DNA from: an uncultured Gemmataceae bacterium
GTDB lineage: Bacteria > Planctomycetota > Planctomycetia > Gemmatales > Gemmataceae
Assembly: GCA_937922175.1 (NCBI GenBank)
Contig: CAKZUU010000051.1
Coordinates: 1 to 5,578, forward strand
Direction: 5' to 3'
DNA: 5,578 nucleotides
Below, piece after piece: positions 5,180 through 5,578 of this stretch. Under the pieces are notes generated by a model. The model made no database searches. It was not told the DNA's origin and saw only the letters and a program-made list of their open reading frames with translations. A program made the translations under genes and the position numbers. Position 1 is the stretch's first letter. The number at the start of each line of letters is the position of its first letter.

Positions 5180-5578
5180 ATGGATGCGCCGGCACACGAG
5201 ATTCTTGACGGCGGCTTGGATGCGGTTCGATCGGCCTATGATCGAATCCGCTCTTGTATTCATCACACCCCGGTCTTTACGTGCCGCGCCATCGACCATC
5301 GTTGCCACGCCAACGTCTTTTTCAAGTGCGAGAATTTTCAACGCGGCGGGGCCTTCAAGTTTCGCGGTGCCTGCCACGCTGTCTTTTCTCTCGACGATGA
5401 CGAAGCCTCGCGGGGTGTCGTCACGCACTCATCCGGAAATCACGCCGCCGCTCTCGCCTTGGCCGCCCGATTGCGCGGAATCCCCGCGTACATCGTCATG
5501 CCGCGAAATGCTCCTGCCATCAAACGGCGCTCGGTCGAAGGCTACGGCGGCATCATCACCGAGTGCGATCCGACCCTG
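5180..5578 (+). CDS. Fold-type II PLP enzyme, serine racemase / threonine dehydratase-like (3' end outside window)
   Basis: The first 133 codons of an enzyme of the serine/threonine dehydratase and serine racemase family, which usually has about 310-330 residues, so roughly 40% is present. FFKCENFQRGGAFKFRGA (47-64) contains the PLP-binding Lys60. SSGNH (84-88) is the phosphate/cofactor-contact motif, followed by AAALALAARLRGIPAYIVMP (89-108) and VEGYGG (119-124). The KCENFQ-GAFKFRGA wording is closest to serine racemase and threo-3-hydroxyaspartate dehydratase-type members and less like biosynthetic IlvA, but the part that would separate racemase, L-threonine/serine dehydratase and hydroxyaspartate dehydratase is missing. 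ATG 5180 has AGGGG at 7-nt spacing. It begins 17 bp after the pnp stop with no terminator between, suggesting co-transcription. The enzyme is expected to be cytoplasmic. Confidence 0.93.
   Translation, partial: MDAPAHEILDGGLDAVRSAYDRIRSCIHHTPVFTCRAIDHRCHANVFFKCENFQRGGAFKFRGACHAVFSLDDDEASRGVVTHSSGNHAAALALAARLRGIPAYIVMPRNAPAIKRRSVEGYGGIITECDPTL

Overview
The window is most likely from a member of the Planctomycetota. The evidence is a secreted protein with a PEP-CTERM sorting motif (VPEPATLALMGLGLPLA), a neighbouring exported beta-propeller of a kind common in planctomycetes, moderately GC-rich DNA, and an rpsO-pnp pair with an Arg-rich PNPase tail. This placement is inferred from protein style; no rRNA or other decisive marker is present, and I cannot name the order or genus.

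Layout. Bases 1-584 (minus) hold a 3'-truncated PEP-CTERM exported protein. Bases 585-906 are non-coding and carry two neighbouring inverted repeats. Bases 907-2181 (minus) encode a 424-residue exported protein that reads as a seven-bladed propeller. Bases 2182-2506 are a divergent intergenic region with a candidate promoter for the plus-strand genes. Then, all on plus: rpsO (ribosomal protein S15, 2507-2776), pnp (polynucleotide phosphorylase, 2892-5162) and the first 133 codons of a PLP-dependent serine racemase / threonine dehydratase-like enzyme (5180 to the window end).

How the genes relate. The left half is cell-surface or periplasmic: two secreted proteins transcribed in the same direction but separated by 322 bp, so possibly independent units. 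The right half is the widely conserved rpsO-pnp RNA-metabolism pair, with an amino-acid enzyme attached 17 bp downstream and no visible terminator, which suggests read-through.

The most interesting signals are in the RNA around pnp. The pnp Shine-Dalgarno is the 3' arm of a long imperfect stem-loop in the leader. The Shine-Dalgarno of the downstream PLP enzyme lies in a second small inverted repeat that overlaps the pnp stop codon, an arrangement that would suit translational coupling. I found no mobile element, CRISPR array, tRNA, rRNA or defence system, and no convincing wholly novel multi-gene system.
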